From the NCBI GenBank assembly GCA_016926505.1, contig JAFGOM010000109.1:81933-145932 (forward strand): 64,000 nt of DNA, given 5' to 3'. Position numbers and translations under genes: made by a program. This DNA comes from Methanospirillaceae archaeon (GTDB taxonomy: Archaea; Halobacteriota; Methanomicrobia; Methanomicrobiales; Methanospirillaceae). Below are positions 1 through 8,927 of the stretch, one piece after another; position 1 is the stretch's first letter; every line of letters starts with the position of its first letter. The notes beneath the pieces are model-generated. The model did not search any database. It was given only the letters and a program-made list of their open reading frames with translations, and had not been told where the DNA came from.

Positions 1-34
1 GTCCTAAAAAAGAAAAATAGTAAGATCTAACGTG

Positions 35-673
35 TCAGTTTAAAACAACAGCAGATATCTCTTCCGGTGAAAACTCCCTGTATTCTTCTTTGGTGATGGT
101 CACCAGTGCAATCCCCTCCCCTGATCCTGCATCTCTTCGCATGGCTGCGTTTAGCGCCCTGATGGCGAGTTGTATTGCCTCATCTCTCTTTATCCCTTCA
201 TAAAACCGGTCTTCCAGAACTCCGTATGCCATGGGTGAACCGGAACCCGTGGCAACAATATCCACTTCCGGTGAGGCACCTCCGATCGCATCGACAGAAT
301 AGACCGATGGTCCGGTCTCATCGCAACCCCCGACAAGAAGTTGCACATAATAAGGTGCCAGTCTGCTGCCATGCAGGATGTTGGAGAGGAGCGTCGCACC
401 AGAAGAGACACTCATGGGACGTCCCCTCCTGATGGCAAAGAGATTTGCTTCTACCGTCATAATCCGTGTCAATTGCTGGGCATCTCCAACCCCTCCCGCT
501 GTAGTCATGCCCATCCAGTTGTTTATCTGGTAAATCTTCTTTGCACGTTTGCTGGCGATAAGGGATCCCATCGTGGCCCGTTTCTCGGTAGCGAGAACAA
601 TTCCCCCGTCAAATATAATGCCAACGGTTGTTGTTCCTGCCATTATTGAAGTATCACAGTCTTTCATGTACAC
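35..673 (-). CDS. psmB: Proteasome subunit beta
   Basis: Catalytic beta subunit of the archaeal 20S proteasome (T1 peptidase). The 212-aa protein carries a short propeptide followed by the G-TTTVGI cleavage site; the predicted mature N-terminal Thr is residue 14. Glu30 and Lys46 then fall at mature positions 17 and 33, which complete the active site in this family. Length is normal. The ATG at 673 has AGGTG about 5 nt upstream; later in-frame Met3 and Met11 are alternatives. It lies 70 nt after the CBS-domain gene and may share its transcript, although AGATATAGAC near 712 could be its own TATA box. The alpha subunit is not in the window. Confidence 0.96.
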   Translation of the reverse strand: MYMKDCDTSIMAGTTTVGIIFDGGIVLATEKRATMGSLIASKRAKKIYQINNWMGMTTAGGVGDAQQLTRIMTVEANLFAIRRGRPMSVSSGATLLSNILHGSRLAPYYVQLLVGGCDETGPSVYSVDAIGGASPEVDIVATGSGSPMAYGVLEDRFYEGIKRDEAIQLAIRALNAAMRRDAGSGEGIALVTITKEEYREFSPEEISAVVLN

Positions 674-743
674 ACCTGAAGCGATAAGAAAAAGTTGTAG
701 ATAGGGTGTCTATATCTATGTTTGAATAACCAATTTAAAATGG

Positions 744-1577
744 TTACTGATATCTGGCATCAAGAAGTACCCTGATTAACTCCCGGTCAAAAAGCATACT
801 TTTAAGCCTGTTGTCTCCGTTAATTACCGGTAACTGGTCTACTCTTGCACGTTTCATCTTTAAAGCACATTCACTCACTTCTGCATTTGCCGGAACCATT
901 ACCACATTCTTGATCATTGCCGTTTTGACCGGACGATTGGGAAGCTGAACCCGTGATATCCCGTAACTGATGGTATGGACATCCCTGATACTTTCCCATG
1001 TCCATTCGTCATCATCTGTTCCGGTCGTTGAGAAGTCTGAATGTTCCACTGAATCCTCTATCATTGCATGCCTGATAAGGTCACGTTCTGAGATAATGCC
1101 CTGCAACTTGCTCTCTTTGTTCAGGATCGGGATGGCCTCAAATCCTGATATCTCCATGATCCTTCCAACCAAAGGAAGCGGGGTCTCTTCCCAGATGGCA
1201 AACGTATGGGATGTATAGATCTCCTGTATCTCTTCTTCAATCCTGAGTCGTGCAATTGCGAGGATAAGATCTGCAATACTGATGAGACCAACGAGTTTTT
1301 CATTCTCAAGAACCGGAAGTCTCCTGACCTGATTGGTATACATCATGTCTGCAGCCTGTCCGATGGATGCATCAGAATGTATCGTGAGAGGATTCGGGGT
1401 CATTAAAAGCGCAAGCTGGTTCTCTTCAGGTTTCTGCAGGAGATCTTTTCTGGTGATAATTCCTACAAGAAATCCTTCTTTTAAGACCGGAACTCCGCTA
1501 ATTCCGGTCCTCTTTAACATTTTTAAGACTTCATCCCTGTTTCCGGGTATCTCACAGGTGACAACATCTGTTGTCAT
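744..1577 (-). CDS. Four-CBS-domain protein
   Basis: 277-aa soluble protein made almost wholly of four CBS motifs arranged as two Bateman modules (about residues 1-55, 58-115, 130-175 and 215-277), with an acidic linker near residues 175-200. Repeated signatures such as GISGVPVLKEG, QVRRLPVLEN, EAIPILNK and RVDQLPVING are visible. Such modules usually bind adenosine nucleotides or SAM and act as energy sensors; no catalytic domain is attached, so the partner is unknown. It follows the universal stress protein gene by 26 nt, and both probably belong to an operon starting at the amidohydrolase near 3100. Confidence 0.88.
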   Translation of the reverse strand: MTTDVVTCEIPGNRDEVLKMLKRTGISGVPVLKEGFLVGIITRKDLLQKPEENQLALLMTPNPLTIHSDASIGQAADMMYTNQVRRLPVLENEKLVGLISIADLILAIARLRIEEEIQEIYTSHTFAIWEETPLPLVGRIMEISGFEAIPILNKESKLQGIISERDLIRHAMIEDSVEHSDFSTTGTDDDEWTWESIRDVHTISYGISRVQLPNRPVKTAMIKNVVMVPANAEVSECALKMKRARVDQLPVINGDNRLKSMLFDRELIRVLLDARYQ

Positions 1578-1603
1578 ATAGTCAGATACTCTTGGGATAT
1601 CGG

Positions 1604-2032
1604 TTATACTCTCACCACCAGAACCGACTTTGAGTAGTGTTCAATTACAAAAGAACTGACACTACCGAGTAACAGGCGGTCGACATTACTCTTGCCCTGA
1701 GACCCCACGACAATCAGATCTGCAGATATCTTTTCGGCGGTATTAATGATGGCATTTCCTGCATGTCCCTGCTCAAAATGAGTAGTGACAGTGACTCCTT
1801 TCTTCTCTGCGATATCGGTAATCTTCTCAAGAATGGTGTTACCCTCCCGTTTCAGGATGCTGTACATCATCTCAAGATTACTATCAATCGGAACATCCAC
1901 AAAGAGACCGGTCTCAACAACATAGATAGCATGCAGATCTGCCTTGTACGCACGTGCATGTTCCACTGCTGCCAGAAAAGCATTCTCACTGATCTGTGAT
2001 CCATCTATCGCAACAAGAATGGTATTATACAT
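1604..2032 (-). CDS. Universal stress protein (UspA family)
   Basis: 142-aa single Usp domain starting MYNTILVAIDGS. The C-terminal stretch VVGSQGKSNVDRLLLGSVS fits the ATP-binding G-2x-G-9x-G(S/T) signature, so this is probably the ATP-binding type. The ATG at 2032 is chosen because GGGGGA sits 5 nt before it; a TTG four codons upstream is the longer alternative. Only 18 nt separate it from the upstream amidohydrolase stop and 26 nt from the downstream CBS protein, so the three look co-transcribed. Role in stress or energy response is inferred from the family. Confidence 0.92.
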   Translation of the reverse strand: MYNTILVAIDGSQISENAFLAAVEHARAYKADLHAIYVVETGLFVDVPIDSNLEMMYSILKREGNTILEKITDIAEKKGVTVTTHFEQGHAGNAIINTAEKISADLIVVGSQGKSNVDRLLLGSVSSFVIEHYSKSVLVVRV

Positions 2033-2050
2033 GTATTCCCCCAAAAATGC

Positions 2051-3100
2051 TTAGAAATGTTTGTTTACTCCATTAATAATTATTCTGCGAATTGTCTCTT
2101 TTCCCCCTCTCTTTACGACGGTTGAGCACATATCGCGGGAGTAAATGAGATTGGTCCCGCAGATATCGTGCACTGTGAGATTTGCAGGTTTCCCTTTGTC
2201 GATAAAAAAATTATCAGAGAGAAGCCGGGATCCATTGACGGCAGCCTGTAAGAGGTCATGTGCATCAATGTGATACCGCGTATGGATATATGCCATCTCA
2301 GAAAACAGGTCAGGTTGTACAACCATGACGTTATCAGTGCCAAGCATAAGTGTTATTCCCTCGTCAAGAAGTGACTGGATAGGGGGGTGTTTCTCATCTG
2401 CGACGCCGAGATATGCATTTGAGCGTGCACAGACCACGACCGGGATCTTTGCATCGGCAATGCCCGAGATCTGTTTCCGTGTCAGATGAGTGCCATGGAT
2501 CAGAAGATCCGGGTCAGTGGCAACTGCAGCATCCACATCAAACGGATCCTGTTCCCCGGCATGAAACGCAAGAATTTTTTTGGATTCTTTTATGTATGAG
2601 ACAATCTCCTGGTAATTTTCACAATCCCGGGTACTGCTGATACCTGCCCCGTCACTTACCTGTTCTCCTCCATCCCGTCCCAGAATGATAGAATGGCAGG
2701 AAAGATGTGTCAGAGCTTCTTTAAGGAGTGATACACCTTTTTTACCACCTTCCCTGAAGTCTGCAAATCCGGTTACAGCGCTTTTCTGCATCTCCTGTAC
2801 AGACTGCCGCATGGCGCGAACCAGAGTAGTATCCGGGGTGGTTTGCAGGATCCGATGTTTCAATCCGTCCGGTGGGGTGAATATCTCAGTCAGTGAACCG
2901 GTAAAGGGGAGATCCATCGCTACCGTATCGGCCAGATGGGTATGTGCATTAAAGAATGCAGGCAGGATCCAGGTATCAGGAACTTTCTTTTCGTCTTCGA
3001 TGGCAGTGATAATACCCTGAGTCATGATGATGGATACGGTTCTCTCCTCAAGCGCTTCTCCAAGGAGCGCATGGCCTGATATGATCTCTGCATCAGACAT
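2051..3100 (-). CDS. Amidohydrolase (chlorohydrolase/deaminase family)
   Basis: 349-aa metal-dependent hydrolase of the COG0402-like superfamily. The metal-site motifs appear in order: NAHTHLAD (HxH) near residue 53, FHAGEQ near 199, HGTHL near 222 and LGTDNVM near 277. Members deaminate adenosine derivatives, cytosine or related bases; this one is shorter than the roughly 420-aa 5'-deoxyadenosine or SAH deaminases of methanogens, so the substrate is left open. The ATG at 3100 lies about 25 nt from the centre of a TATA box shared with the divergent secG, which suggests a leaderless mRNA. First gene of the probable amidohydrolase-usp-CBS operon. Confidence 0.82.
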   Translation of the reverse strand: MSDAEIISGHALLGEALEERTVSIIMTQGIITAIEDEKKVPDTWILPAFFNAHTHLADTVAMDLPFTGSLTEIFTPPDGLKHRILQTTPDTTLVRAMRQSVQEMQKSAVTGFADFREGGKKGVSLLKEALTHLSCHSIILGRDGGEQVSDGAGISSTRDCENYQEIVSYIKESKKILAFHAGEQDPFDVDAAVATDPDLLIHGTHLTRKQISGIADAKIPVVVCARSNAYLGVADEKHPPIQSLLDEGITLMLGTDNVMVVQPDLFSEMAYIHTRYHIDAHDLLQAAVNGSRLLSDNFFIDKGKPANLTVHDICGTNLIYSRDMCSTVVKRGGKETIRRIIINGVNKHF

Positions 3101-3121
3101 AATGATCCATACAACTTTGCT

Positions 3122-3128
3122 TTATATA
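3122..3128. promoter_or_regulatory. Shared divergent TATA box
   Basis: TTATATA, nearly self-complementary, sits midway between the divergent ATG codons of the amidohydrolase (3100, minus) and secG (3150, plus). Its centre is about 25 nt from each ATG, the distance expected for leaderless transcripts in both directions. No other TATA-like element is present in the 49-nt gap. Confidence 0.6.
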
Positions 3129-3149
3129 GGCTGAAAGAGAATATAATGT

Positions 3150-3323
3150 ATGGCAAAAAAGAAGAGTGGCAGGCTGATATCCTCAGCGGGTCTTGTTAAT
3201 TATTATGACAGTGAGGACCGCAGGGCCATTCATGTGAGCCCGTATGCCGTTATCGGAGTCGCTGTCTGTATCGGTCTCATCATTATTGTTATGAATCTCC
3301 TGTTCTCACATCCTGTGGCATAA
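3150..3323 (+). CDS. secG: Preprotein translocase Sec61 beta homologue
   Basis: 57-aa tail-anchored membrane protein, read directly from the sequence because of its small size. It begins MAKKKSGRLISSAGLVNYYD and continues SEDRRAIHVSPY, the conserved cytosolic signature of archaeal Sec61 beta, followed by one hydrophobic helix (about residues 33-51) and a short tail. It is the small accessory subunit of the SecYEG/Sec61 protein-conducting channel. The ATG at 3150 overlaps an out-of-frame ATG at 3146; the chosen frame gives the family sequence. TATA spacing suggests a leaderless mRNA. Single gene, convergent with cofE 35 nt downstream. Confidence 0.93.
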   Translation: MAKKKSGRLISSAGLVNYYDSEDRRAIHVSPYAVIGVAVCIGLIIIVMNLLFSHPVA

Positions 3324-3358
3324 CCCGGGTTGCAGGTATTTCTCACGAAAGCCGGGAA

Positions 3359-4120
3359 TTAGTTCTCTTTTTTCCCGAGAGCATTTCTGATGAGATCTTC
3401 CTCCTTATTGAAGTATAAGTTGTCATGTCCCTGCCATTTCGGGCAATTCCGAAAGATTACTGCGGGAATACCTGCATGGCTCTCACCCATGACAAAATTT
3501 GCAAATCCAGCAATCTCGTCAACAACAGCCTCCTCAGTTATCTCCAGTCTTTTTCCAAAAAGGTCGGTATCTCCCCTAAAATCACGGATAGCAACAATTC
3601 CGCTCCATCCAATAGCATTTCCGGTCTGACCCCTGCGAAAAGCCCGTCCACAGGTATCGGTGATGATAACACTGCAACAGGAACCACAGCAGGTGTGAAT
3701 TGCGTCTCGGATCTCAGCCGCTTCCCTCATTGGATCCTTTGGAAGGAGGATAACCTTTCCTTCCTCGATATTACTCGCATCGATCCCTGCCCTTACTCCG
3801 ATATGACCGCATGAGATCTCTGAAAGAATAAAAGGGTAGGTGAGAAGAAGGTCAACAGAGTTATCAAGGACAACCTGGATAAAACAGGGATTTTCACCCG
3901 TTTTTTCTGCGATCCGAATGGCCTGAACTGAAGGTTGTACCTGATCCAACCTTTTTGTATAACCTTTTGCCTTTCCGATGATAGTTGTGGCGATAACGAG
4001 AATATCATCATCAAGAATTTCTATCCTGTCACAGATTAAACGGGCGATATCATCTCCTTCCTGAATCAGGGGAAGACCGGCAATACCGGTAACCTGGATA
4101 GGTTTTGCATTTTCTGTCAT
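3359..4120 (-). CDS. cofE: Coenzyme F420-0:L-glutamate ligase
   Basis: 253-aa enzyme adding glutamate residues to F420-0 with GTP, making F420-2 for methanogenesis and other hydride transfers. The sequence shows the CofE opening IQVTGIAGLPLIQEGDDIA, an ISCGHIGVRAGIDASNIEEG segment, IITDTCGRAFRRGQTGNAIG and FANFVMGESHAGIPAV, all typical. Length matches the family when translation starts at the ATG at 4120; an in-frame GTG at 4180, with AAAGGT upstream, would add 20 residues not expected in the family. ATATAAAA lies at 4130-4137, between the two candidate starts. Monocistronic here, divergent from the membrane protein at 4272. Confidence 0.94.
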   Translation of the reverse strand: MTENAKPIQVTGIAGLPLIQEGDDIARLICDRIEILDDDILVIATTIIGKAKGYTKRLDQVQPSVQAIRIAEKTGENPCFIQVVLDNSVDLLLTYPFILSEISCGHIGVRAGIDASNIEEGKVILLPKDPMREAAEIRDAIHTCCGSCCSVIITDTCGRAFRRGQTGNAIGWSGIVAIRDFRGDTDLFGKRLEITEEAVVDEIAGFANFVMGESHAGIPAVIFRNCPKWQGHDNLYFNKEEDLIRNALGKKEN

Positions 4121-4271
4121 AAAATCGACTTTTATATGCCGTACTGGAACTGACAACTGCATTAATGTTTCGTTTTTCACTTACCTTTTATGGGAAAGAT
4201 GATAACTGAGTATCACGATGAGAGCCGGGAGGAACTGTACCCTTTCATGCTGTGTGCAGGAGGCCGTTTCT

Positions 4272-5186
4272 ATGACAAAAGATATGCTCTGGCCCCCTGA
4301 CAGGAAGGTATGGGTACGCTTCTTTATTCTGACCCTCTTTATCAGTGGTTCCCTGTTCTCCTCATTTGATCCGACCCTTCTTCCCGGGTATGATCCGGGT
4401 AATCCTGACAGTCTGCCGGATTCGATCACAAATCCCGTGATGATATCATCTCATGCGGAAGAGATGATGCTTGCAGGAACTGTGATAATCCTGGTAATTC
4501 TCATTCTGCTTTTTTTTAAGTCAGTTTTATCTTTTGTTTTTGTTGATGTTATTGTGGACAGAAAAACCGGTATTGTCTCCCGGTTCTGGTCTCATTTAGG
4601 AAGAGGTCTGCAGTATTTTGGAATCTATCTTCTGGCCCTCATTTTTGCAGTTCTCATAATCTTTCTCTCTGCATTTTTCATTCTGGTACCTGCCTTAATC
4701 GAAAATCAGGGTCAGTTTCTTTCTATTCTGGATACATTTTTCACCTATTTCATGGTATCACTTCTCTGCCTGTTTCCGGTCTGGGTTTTTCTCATTGGTA
4801 TGTATGATTTTATCGTTCCTGTCATGATAACTGACAATTGTTCAATCATTTTCGCATACAAAACGGTATTCTCTCTGCTGATGGTAAATAAAAAAAGGAT
4901 TTTTTGGTATCTTCTCATACGGGTTACCGGTGCCCTGGCGGTTGCAGGATTCATCTTTTTCTTTAGTCTTTTTTTGGTATCGCTCTTCTCTTCCCTGTTC
5001 TCATTTTTTTCTATACCCGGTCTTTTTTATGCATTCTGTAGCATGGGCAGTCTTATTTTTTTATCAGTCCTTATCCTGACACCTGCGACAACCTTTTTTC
5101 GTCTTTTCTCACTCCTTTTTCTCTCTTCCCTTGATCCCCGGTATGGGAGATCGGTAAGCCCCGGTATGCCGGGTATTCAGGAATGA
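4272..5186 (+). CDS. Six-helix membrane protein of unknown function
   Basis: 304-aa integral membrane protein with about six hydrophobic segments (N-terminal helix near residues 12-30, then near 80, 115, 165, 215 and 265) and a loop rich in Asp and Pro after the first. The start at 4272 is set by a strong SD, AGGAGG at 4258-4263, 8 nt upstream; an ATG at 4218 is the longer alternative. The general layout recalls archaeal membrane-domain families such as the one in the C-terminal half of the PAS protein at 18002-19333, but no specific family is recognised. High Phe and Leu content; no catalytic motif seen. Confidence 0.75.
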   Translation: MTKDMLWPPDRKVWVRFFILTLFISGSLFSSFDPTLLPGYDPGNPDSLPDSITNPVMISSHAEEMMLAGTVIILVILILLFFKSVLSFVFVDVIVDRKTGIVSRFWSHLGRGLQYFGIYLLALIFAVLIIFLSAFFILVPALIENQGQFLSILDTFFTYFMVSLLCLFPVWVFLIGMYDFIVPVMITDNCSIIFAYKTVFSLLMVNKKRIFWYLLIRVTGALAVAGFIFFFSLFLVSLFSSLFSFFSIPGLFYAFCSMGSLIFLSVLILTPATTFFRLFSLLFLSSLDPRYGRSVSPGMPGIQE

Positions 5187-5312
5187 AGTGGTATCGATTA
5201 ATCGCCTGATATATGCGCGGCTATAACCGAAAACACTTCATAATTGTGATTACAGAAAGATTCACACGACACCATATGGCTGATATCCTGTAAAAGGGGG
5301 TATAATAGGATC

Positions 5313-5813
5313 ATGAAAAGTACCATAAAGACTGTTATTATCGTCTCTCTCCTCATCAGCTTGTGTGTACCGGGTATACCTGCTGCGATGATAAAGAATT
5401 CAGGTCTCCCTGACTATAGTGCAATCCCGTTTACCATGAAGGCAGAGCCGTCTGGTAACTTTACAAAAGCTCCTGAACCGTCAACTCATTTTACCACCAT
5501 CAGCTATCCTGAGTATTACGATGAGATTATTGCACGGGCACGGGCAGCATCCGGGATAGATCCATCATATGACGGGGAATATGCGCAAGGCAGTGTCTTT
5601 GTACGGTTTACTGCAACATTACAGGAAGGAAATGACAGGATCTCGGAAGATGCGACATCAGTCTATTATAATCCTCGGGATGCCGGAAAGTCGTTTCAGG
5701 ATTACTGGGATGATCCTGCCCGAATTACCAGATTCGACGATGCCACCTACCTCTCCGGTTATATCAGGAAGTTCTCAAAATCATTCCAGTATCAGTCAGG
5801 TATAATCCTGTAG
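5313..5813 (+). CDS. Small secreted protein
   Basis: 166-aa protein with a clear signal peptide (MKSTIKTVIIVSLLISLCVPGIPAA, cleavage near residue 25) and a short acidic to neutral mature part with several aromatic residues. No family recognised. It contains YYDEIIARARAASGIDPSYDG and ends with a region rich in Tyr and Ser. GGGGGT before the ATG at 5313 may serve as SD. It stands between the membrane protein and ppk, with about 125 nt before it and 70 nt after it, so it is probably transcribed alone. Confidence 0.7.
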   Translation: MKSTIKTVIIVSLLISLCVPGIPAAMIKNSGLPDYSAIPFTMKAEPSGNFTKAPEPSTHFTTISYPEYYDEIIARARAASGIDPSYDGEYAQGSVFVRFTATLQEGNDRISEDATSVYYNPRDAGKSFQDYWDDPARITRFDDATYLSGYIRKFSKSFQYQSGIIL

Positions 5814-5882
5814 GCAGGATATCTGTTAATCGGGAATATAAAAACCAGTATCTCTTTACCTAAAAACGCACAGTATGGTACT

Positions 5883-8051
5883 ATGGATAGTGATACAAAT
5901 ACTCCGGATTATTCAGGGAATACCGATGTATCAGAGTTACCAGATCTATCCGACCCGGCTCTTTTTATTAATCGGGAATTATCATGGATAGAATTTAACC
6001 GCCATGTTCTCGATGAGGCGAAAGATACCAGTCATCCTCTTCTTGAACGGGTCAAATTCCTCTCAATATTTGCAAATAACCTTGATGAATTTTTTATGGT
6101 CCGGGTATCCGGTCTTCACCGGCAGGTTAAGGAAGGTGTCCTCAAGGCCCCTGCTGATGGGTTAACCCCGAATCAACAACTCGATGCGATTTATTCTCTT
6201 CTCAATCCATTAATGGAAGAACTCGCCCGGGTCTGGTTTTTTGACCTCGTTCCTGCTTTATCAGAAGCTGGAATTCATATTCATCACTATGAAGATCTTT
6301 CTTATGCTGATAAGAAACGATTGCGTGAATTTTTTATTACTGATATATTTCCTGTGCTTACCCCCCTTGCTTTTGATAAATCGCATCCCTTCCCTTTTAT
6401 ATCGAATCTATCTCTCAATCTCGCCATCATTGTGAAGGACCGCGAAGAGGATGAAGAGCATTTTGCACGGGTCAAGATTCCGACAAGCCTCTTCTCCCGT
6501 CTGATAAAAATCCCTAAAAACACTGTCGGATCCGGCAGTCTCACATCAGAGCGGATGGATCTCGTCTTTATCGAGGATGTTATTTCGGCAAACATCGATC
6601 TTCTCTTTCCTGGGATGGAGGTCTTCGCATCGTATCCTTTTCGGATAACACGGGATGCAGATATCGAGATCGAAGAGGACGAAGCAGACGATCTTATTAC
6701 TGCCATTGAAGAGTATGTGGGAAGACGCCAGATGGGAACTCCGGTTCGAATAGAGGTATCAGACCGCATGGATCATTCGGTCTGTCTTATGATGGGAGAG
6801 AAACTGGCAAAATCACCGCACATGTTCTATATGATGCAGGCACCGGTGGGAATGGCAGATGTAATGTGTCTGTATAATCTTGACAGGCCGGATCTTAAGG
6901 ATACTCCCTTTGTTCCCTCGTTACCTGCCCGGTTCGAGAATGAGAAGAAGTTGTTTACCATCATCAGGGCGAAAGATACGATTCTCTTTCATCCGTATGA
7001 GAGTTTTCAGCCGGTTGTCAGTTTTCTTCAGCAGGCTGCCCGGGATCCCGATGTTCTTGCGATAAAGATGACGTTATACCGGACCGGTGTTGATTCTCCC
7101 ATTGTTCGGGCGCTTCTTGATGCCCGGGAACATAAAAAGGCAGTATCTGTTATTGTCGAATTAAAAGCCCGTTTTGATGAGGAGAATAATATCGGGTGGG
7201 CACGTGCCCTGGAACACGCCGGTGTTCATGTTGTGTATGGTCTGATGGGACTAAAGGTCCATGCAAAACTGTGCATGGTTGTTCGTCGCGAACGGGAAGG
7301 TATTGTCAGGTACGTGCATATGAGTTCTGGAAATTATAACTCGTTTACCAGTAGAATCTATACCGACATCGGACTTTTTACCGCAAATGACGAGATAGCT
7401 TCTGATGTTTCAAACCTTTTCAATCAACTGACCGGTTACTCCCGTTTTACTGCCTACAATCACCTTATGGTTGCACCAAAAAAGATCAGAAGAGGCATCC
7501 TCGGACTAATCGGGAGGGAGATAACGAGGCAGAAAGAGTATGGGGATGGAAAGATCATCATAAAGATTAATGCACTTCAGGATCGGGAAATTATCCAGGA
7601 ACTGTATCGTGCTTCTCAGGCAGGAGTAGATATCCAGCTCCAGGTGCGGGGTATCTGTTGTCTCCGGCCGGGGATTCCAAACATATCTGAAAAAATTACG
7701 GTTAATACCATAGTTGGAAGATTTCTTGAACATTCCCGGATCTATTATTTCCACAACGGTGGTGATCCTGTTCTCTTACTTGGGAGTGCAGATATGATGC
7801 CACGAAACTTAAACCGGCGTATCGAAGTCCTCTTTCCTGTTCTTGATCCGGCAATCAAGGATATTATTATCAGACAATTGTTACCGGTTCACCTGAATGA
7901 TACCGTTAAATCACGGTATCTGTGCTCTGATGGTACATACAAACGGACGGTTATTGAAAAAGATGAAGAACAGATACATGCCCAGCTCTGGATGCTTGAG
8001 AACCGTGGGATCTGGAACAATGCTGTGCCTGAGGAAGAGTCTGGAACCTGA
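5883..8051 (+). CDS. ppk: Polyphosphate kinase 1
   Basis: 722-aa kinase that reversibly transfers the ATP gamma-phosphate onto polyphosphate. N-terminal domain contains FINRELSWIEFNRHVLDEA; the C-terminal catalytic domains show ELKARFDEENNIGWARALE, GLKVHAKLCMVVRRE and YVHMSSGNYNSFTSRIYTD, in which His479 corresponds to the autophosphorylated histidine of the family. Length is standard. TATA-like AATATAAAAA near 5836 gives a short leader to the ATG at 5883. Downstream, after 206 nt, comes an HD-domain protein that may act on related phosphate esters, then the ruv genes. Bacterial-type PPK1 occurs in several Methanomicrobia. Confidence 0.97.
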   Translation: MDSDTNTPDYSGNTDVSELPDLSDPALFINRELSWIEFNRHVLDEAKDTSHPLLERVKFLSIFANNLDEFFMVRVSGLHRQVKEGVLKAPADGLTPNQQLDAIYSLLNPLMEELARVWFFDLVPALSEAGIHIHHYEDLSYADKKRLREFFITDIFPVLTPLAFDKSHPFPFISNLSLNLAIIVKDREEDEEHFARVKIPTSLFSRLIKIPKNTVGSGSLTSERMDLVFIEDVISANIDLLFPGMEVFASYPFRITRDADIEIEEDEADDLITAIEEYVGRRQMGTPVRIEVSDRMDHSVCLMMGEKLAKSPHMFYMMQAPVGMADVMCLYNLDRPDLKDTPFVPSLPARFENEKKLFTIIRAKDTILFHPYESFQPVVSFLQQAARDPDVLAIKMTLYRTGVDSPIVRALLDAREHKKAVSVIVELKARFDEENNIGWARALEHAGVHVVYGLMGLKVHAKLCMVVRREREGIVRYVHMSSGNYNSFTSRIYTDIGLFTANDEIASDVSNLFNQLTGYSRFTAYNHLMVAPKKIRRGILGLIGREITRQKEYGDGKIIIKINALQDREIIQELYRASQAGVDIQLQVRGICCLRPGIPNISEKITVNTIVGRFLEHSRIYYFHNGGDPVLLLGSADMMPRNLNRRIEVLFPVLDPAIKDIIIRQLLPVHLNDTVKSRYLCSDGTYKRTVIEKDEEQIHAQLWMLENRGIWNNAVPEEESGT

Positions 8052-8257
8052 AAATTCTAATGGAATGTCCGGATTATATCAGGAGAAATGTCTTTTTTTC
8101 AGGGAATACCTGAAAATTCTGCTTTTCTTTTTAAAAAAACAAAAGATTCCATGTTCGCCGGCATCAGCAGAAGTGGCGGAAAAATTCATCATCATGCGAT
8201 GGTTTCATCCTCTACAAAAAGAAAATGCAGACATCAATTCCTGACAGGAGAATAGAG

Positions 8258-8926
8258 ATGAAAAACAGGATATGGAGACAGATAGAAGAACTGGCAACCC
8301 GGTATGATACCTTCGGATATACGGTTATCCATGAAAAACAGGTTTGCCTGCTCGCTTCCATGCTGTTTGATGATTGCAGAGCGGTTCACGGGCTCGGACA
8401 ACATGAGAGAGATCTTCTTTGTATTGCTGCCCTCCTTCATGATACCGGCCTTTCTCTCGGGCAGACCGGCCATCATAAAAAAAGCAGGGATATTATCAGG
8501 AGAGAACTGGCAGGTATGGTCCCTGATAATGATATCGGGATTATTGCTGCTGTTGCCCGGTATCATCGGAAAGTACTTCCCAAAAGTGACCATGCAGAGA
8601 TTGTACCATTACATGAAAAAGACCGGTACCGGGTGAATGTACTTTCATCACTGTTACGAATTGCAGATGGTCTGGATTATAGTCATTCCTCTTCGGTTAC
8701 CAGGATCAGATGTATCTGCCAAAAAGAGCAGATCAATATTGTATGCATGAGCAGTGAAACCACTGATCTCTCTCTCGATCTGCAACGTGCCCGGGAGAAG
8801 TCGGATCTGGCCCGGATCATCTTTGAAAGAGAGATTGTGATAACCGGTACGAATAACCTCATCCCCAACGAAAACATTCCTGACAGAGACCCTTACCTGG
8901 ATAAGCAGATGGTAACCGGGAGATGA
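8258..8926 (+). CDS. HD-domain phosphohydrolase
   Basis: 222-aa protein resembling the HD domain at the C-terminus of Ppx/GppA exopolyphosphatases. The motif LLHDTGLSLGQTGHHKKSRDII provides the HD pair and following His; AVARYHRKVLPKSDH and RIADGLDYSHSSSV complete the metal site. Stand-alone form: no ASKHA phosphatase domain precedes it. The start at 8258 is fixed by AGGAG at 8246-8250, 7 nt upstream; an ATG at 8225 is less likely. Position just after ppk suggests a role in polyphosphate or (p)ppGpp-type metabolism (inference). It abuts ruvC with one base between stop and ATG. Confidence 0.85.
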   Translation: MKNRIWRQIEELATRYDTFGYTVIHEKQVCLLASMLFDDCRAVHGLGQHERDLLCIAALLHDTGLSLGQTGHHKKSRDIIRRELAGMVPDNDIGIIAAVARYHRKVLPKSDHAEIVPLHEKDRYRVNVLSSLLRIADGLDYSHSSSVTRIRCICQKEQINIVCMSSETTDLSLDLQRAREKSDLARIIFEREIVITGTNNLIPNENIPDRDPYLDKQMVTGR

Positions 8927-8927
8927 G

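Noticed and set aside
3359..4180. GTG start at 4180 for cofE
   Set aside because: Adds 20 residues absent from the family; the ATG at 4120 gives the usual length, though AAAGGT before the GTG leaves some doubt.
5184..5240. 7-bp inverted repeat TGAAGTG/CACTTCA after the membrane protein gene
   Set aside because: Loop of over 40 nt and no T-run; not convincing as a terminator or operator.
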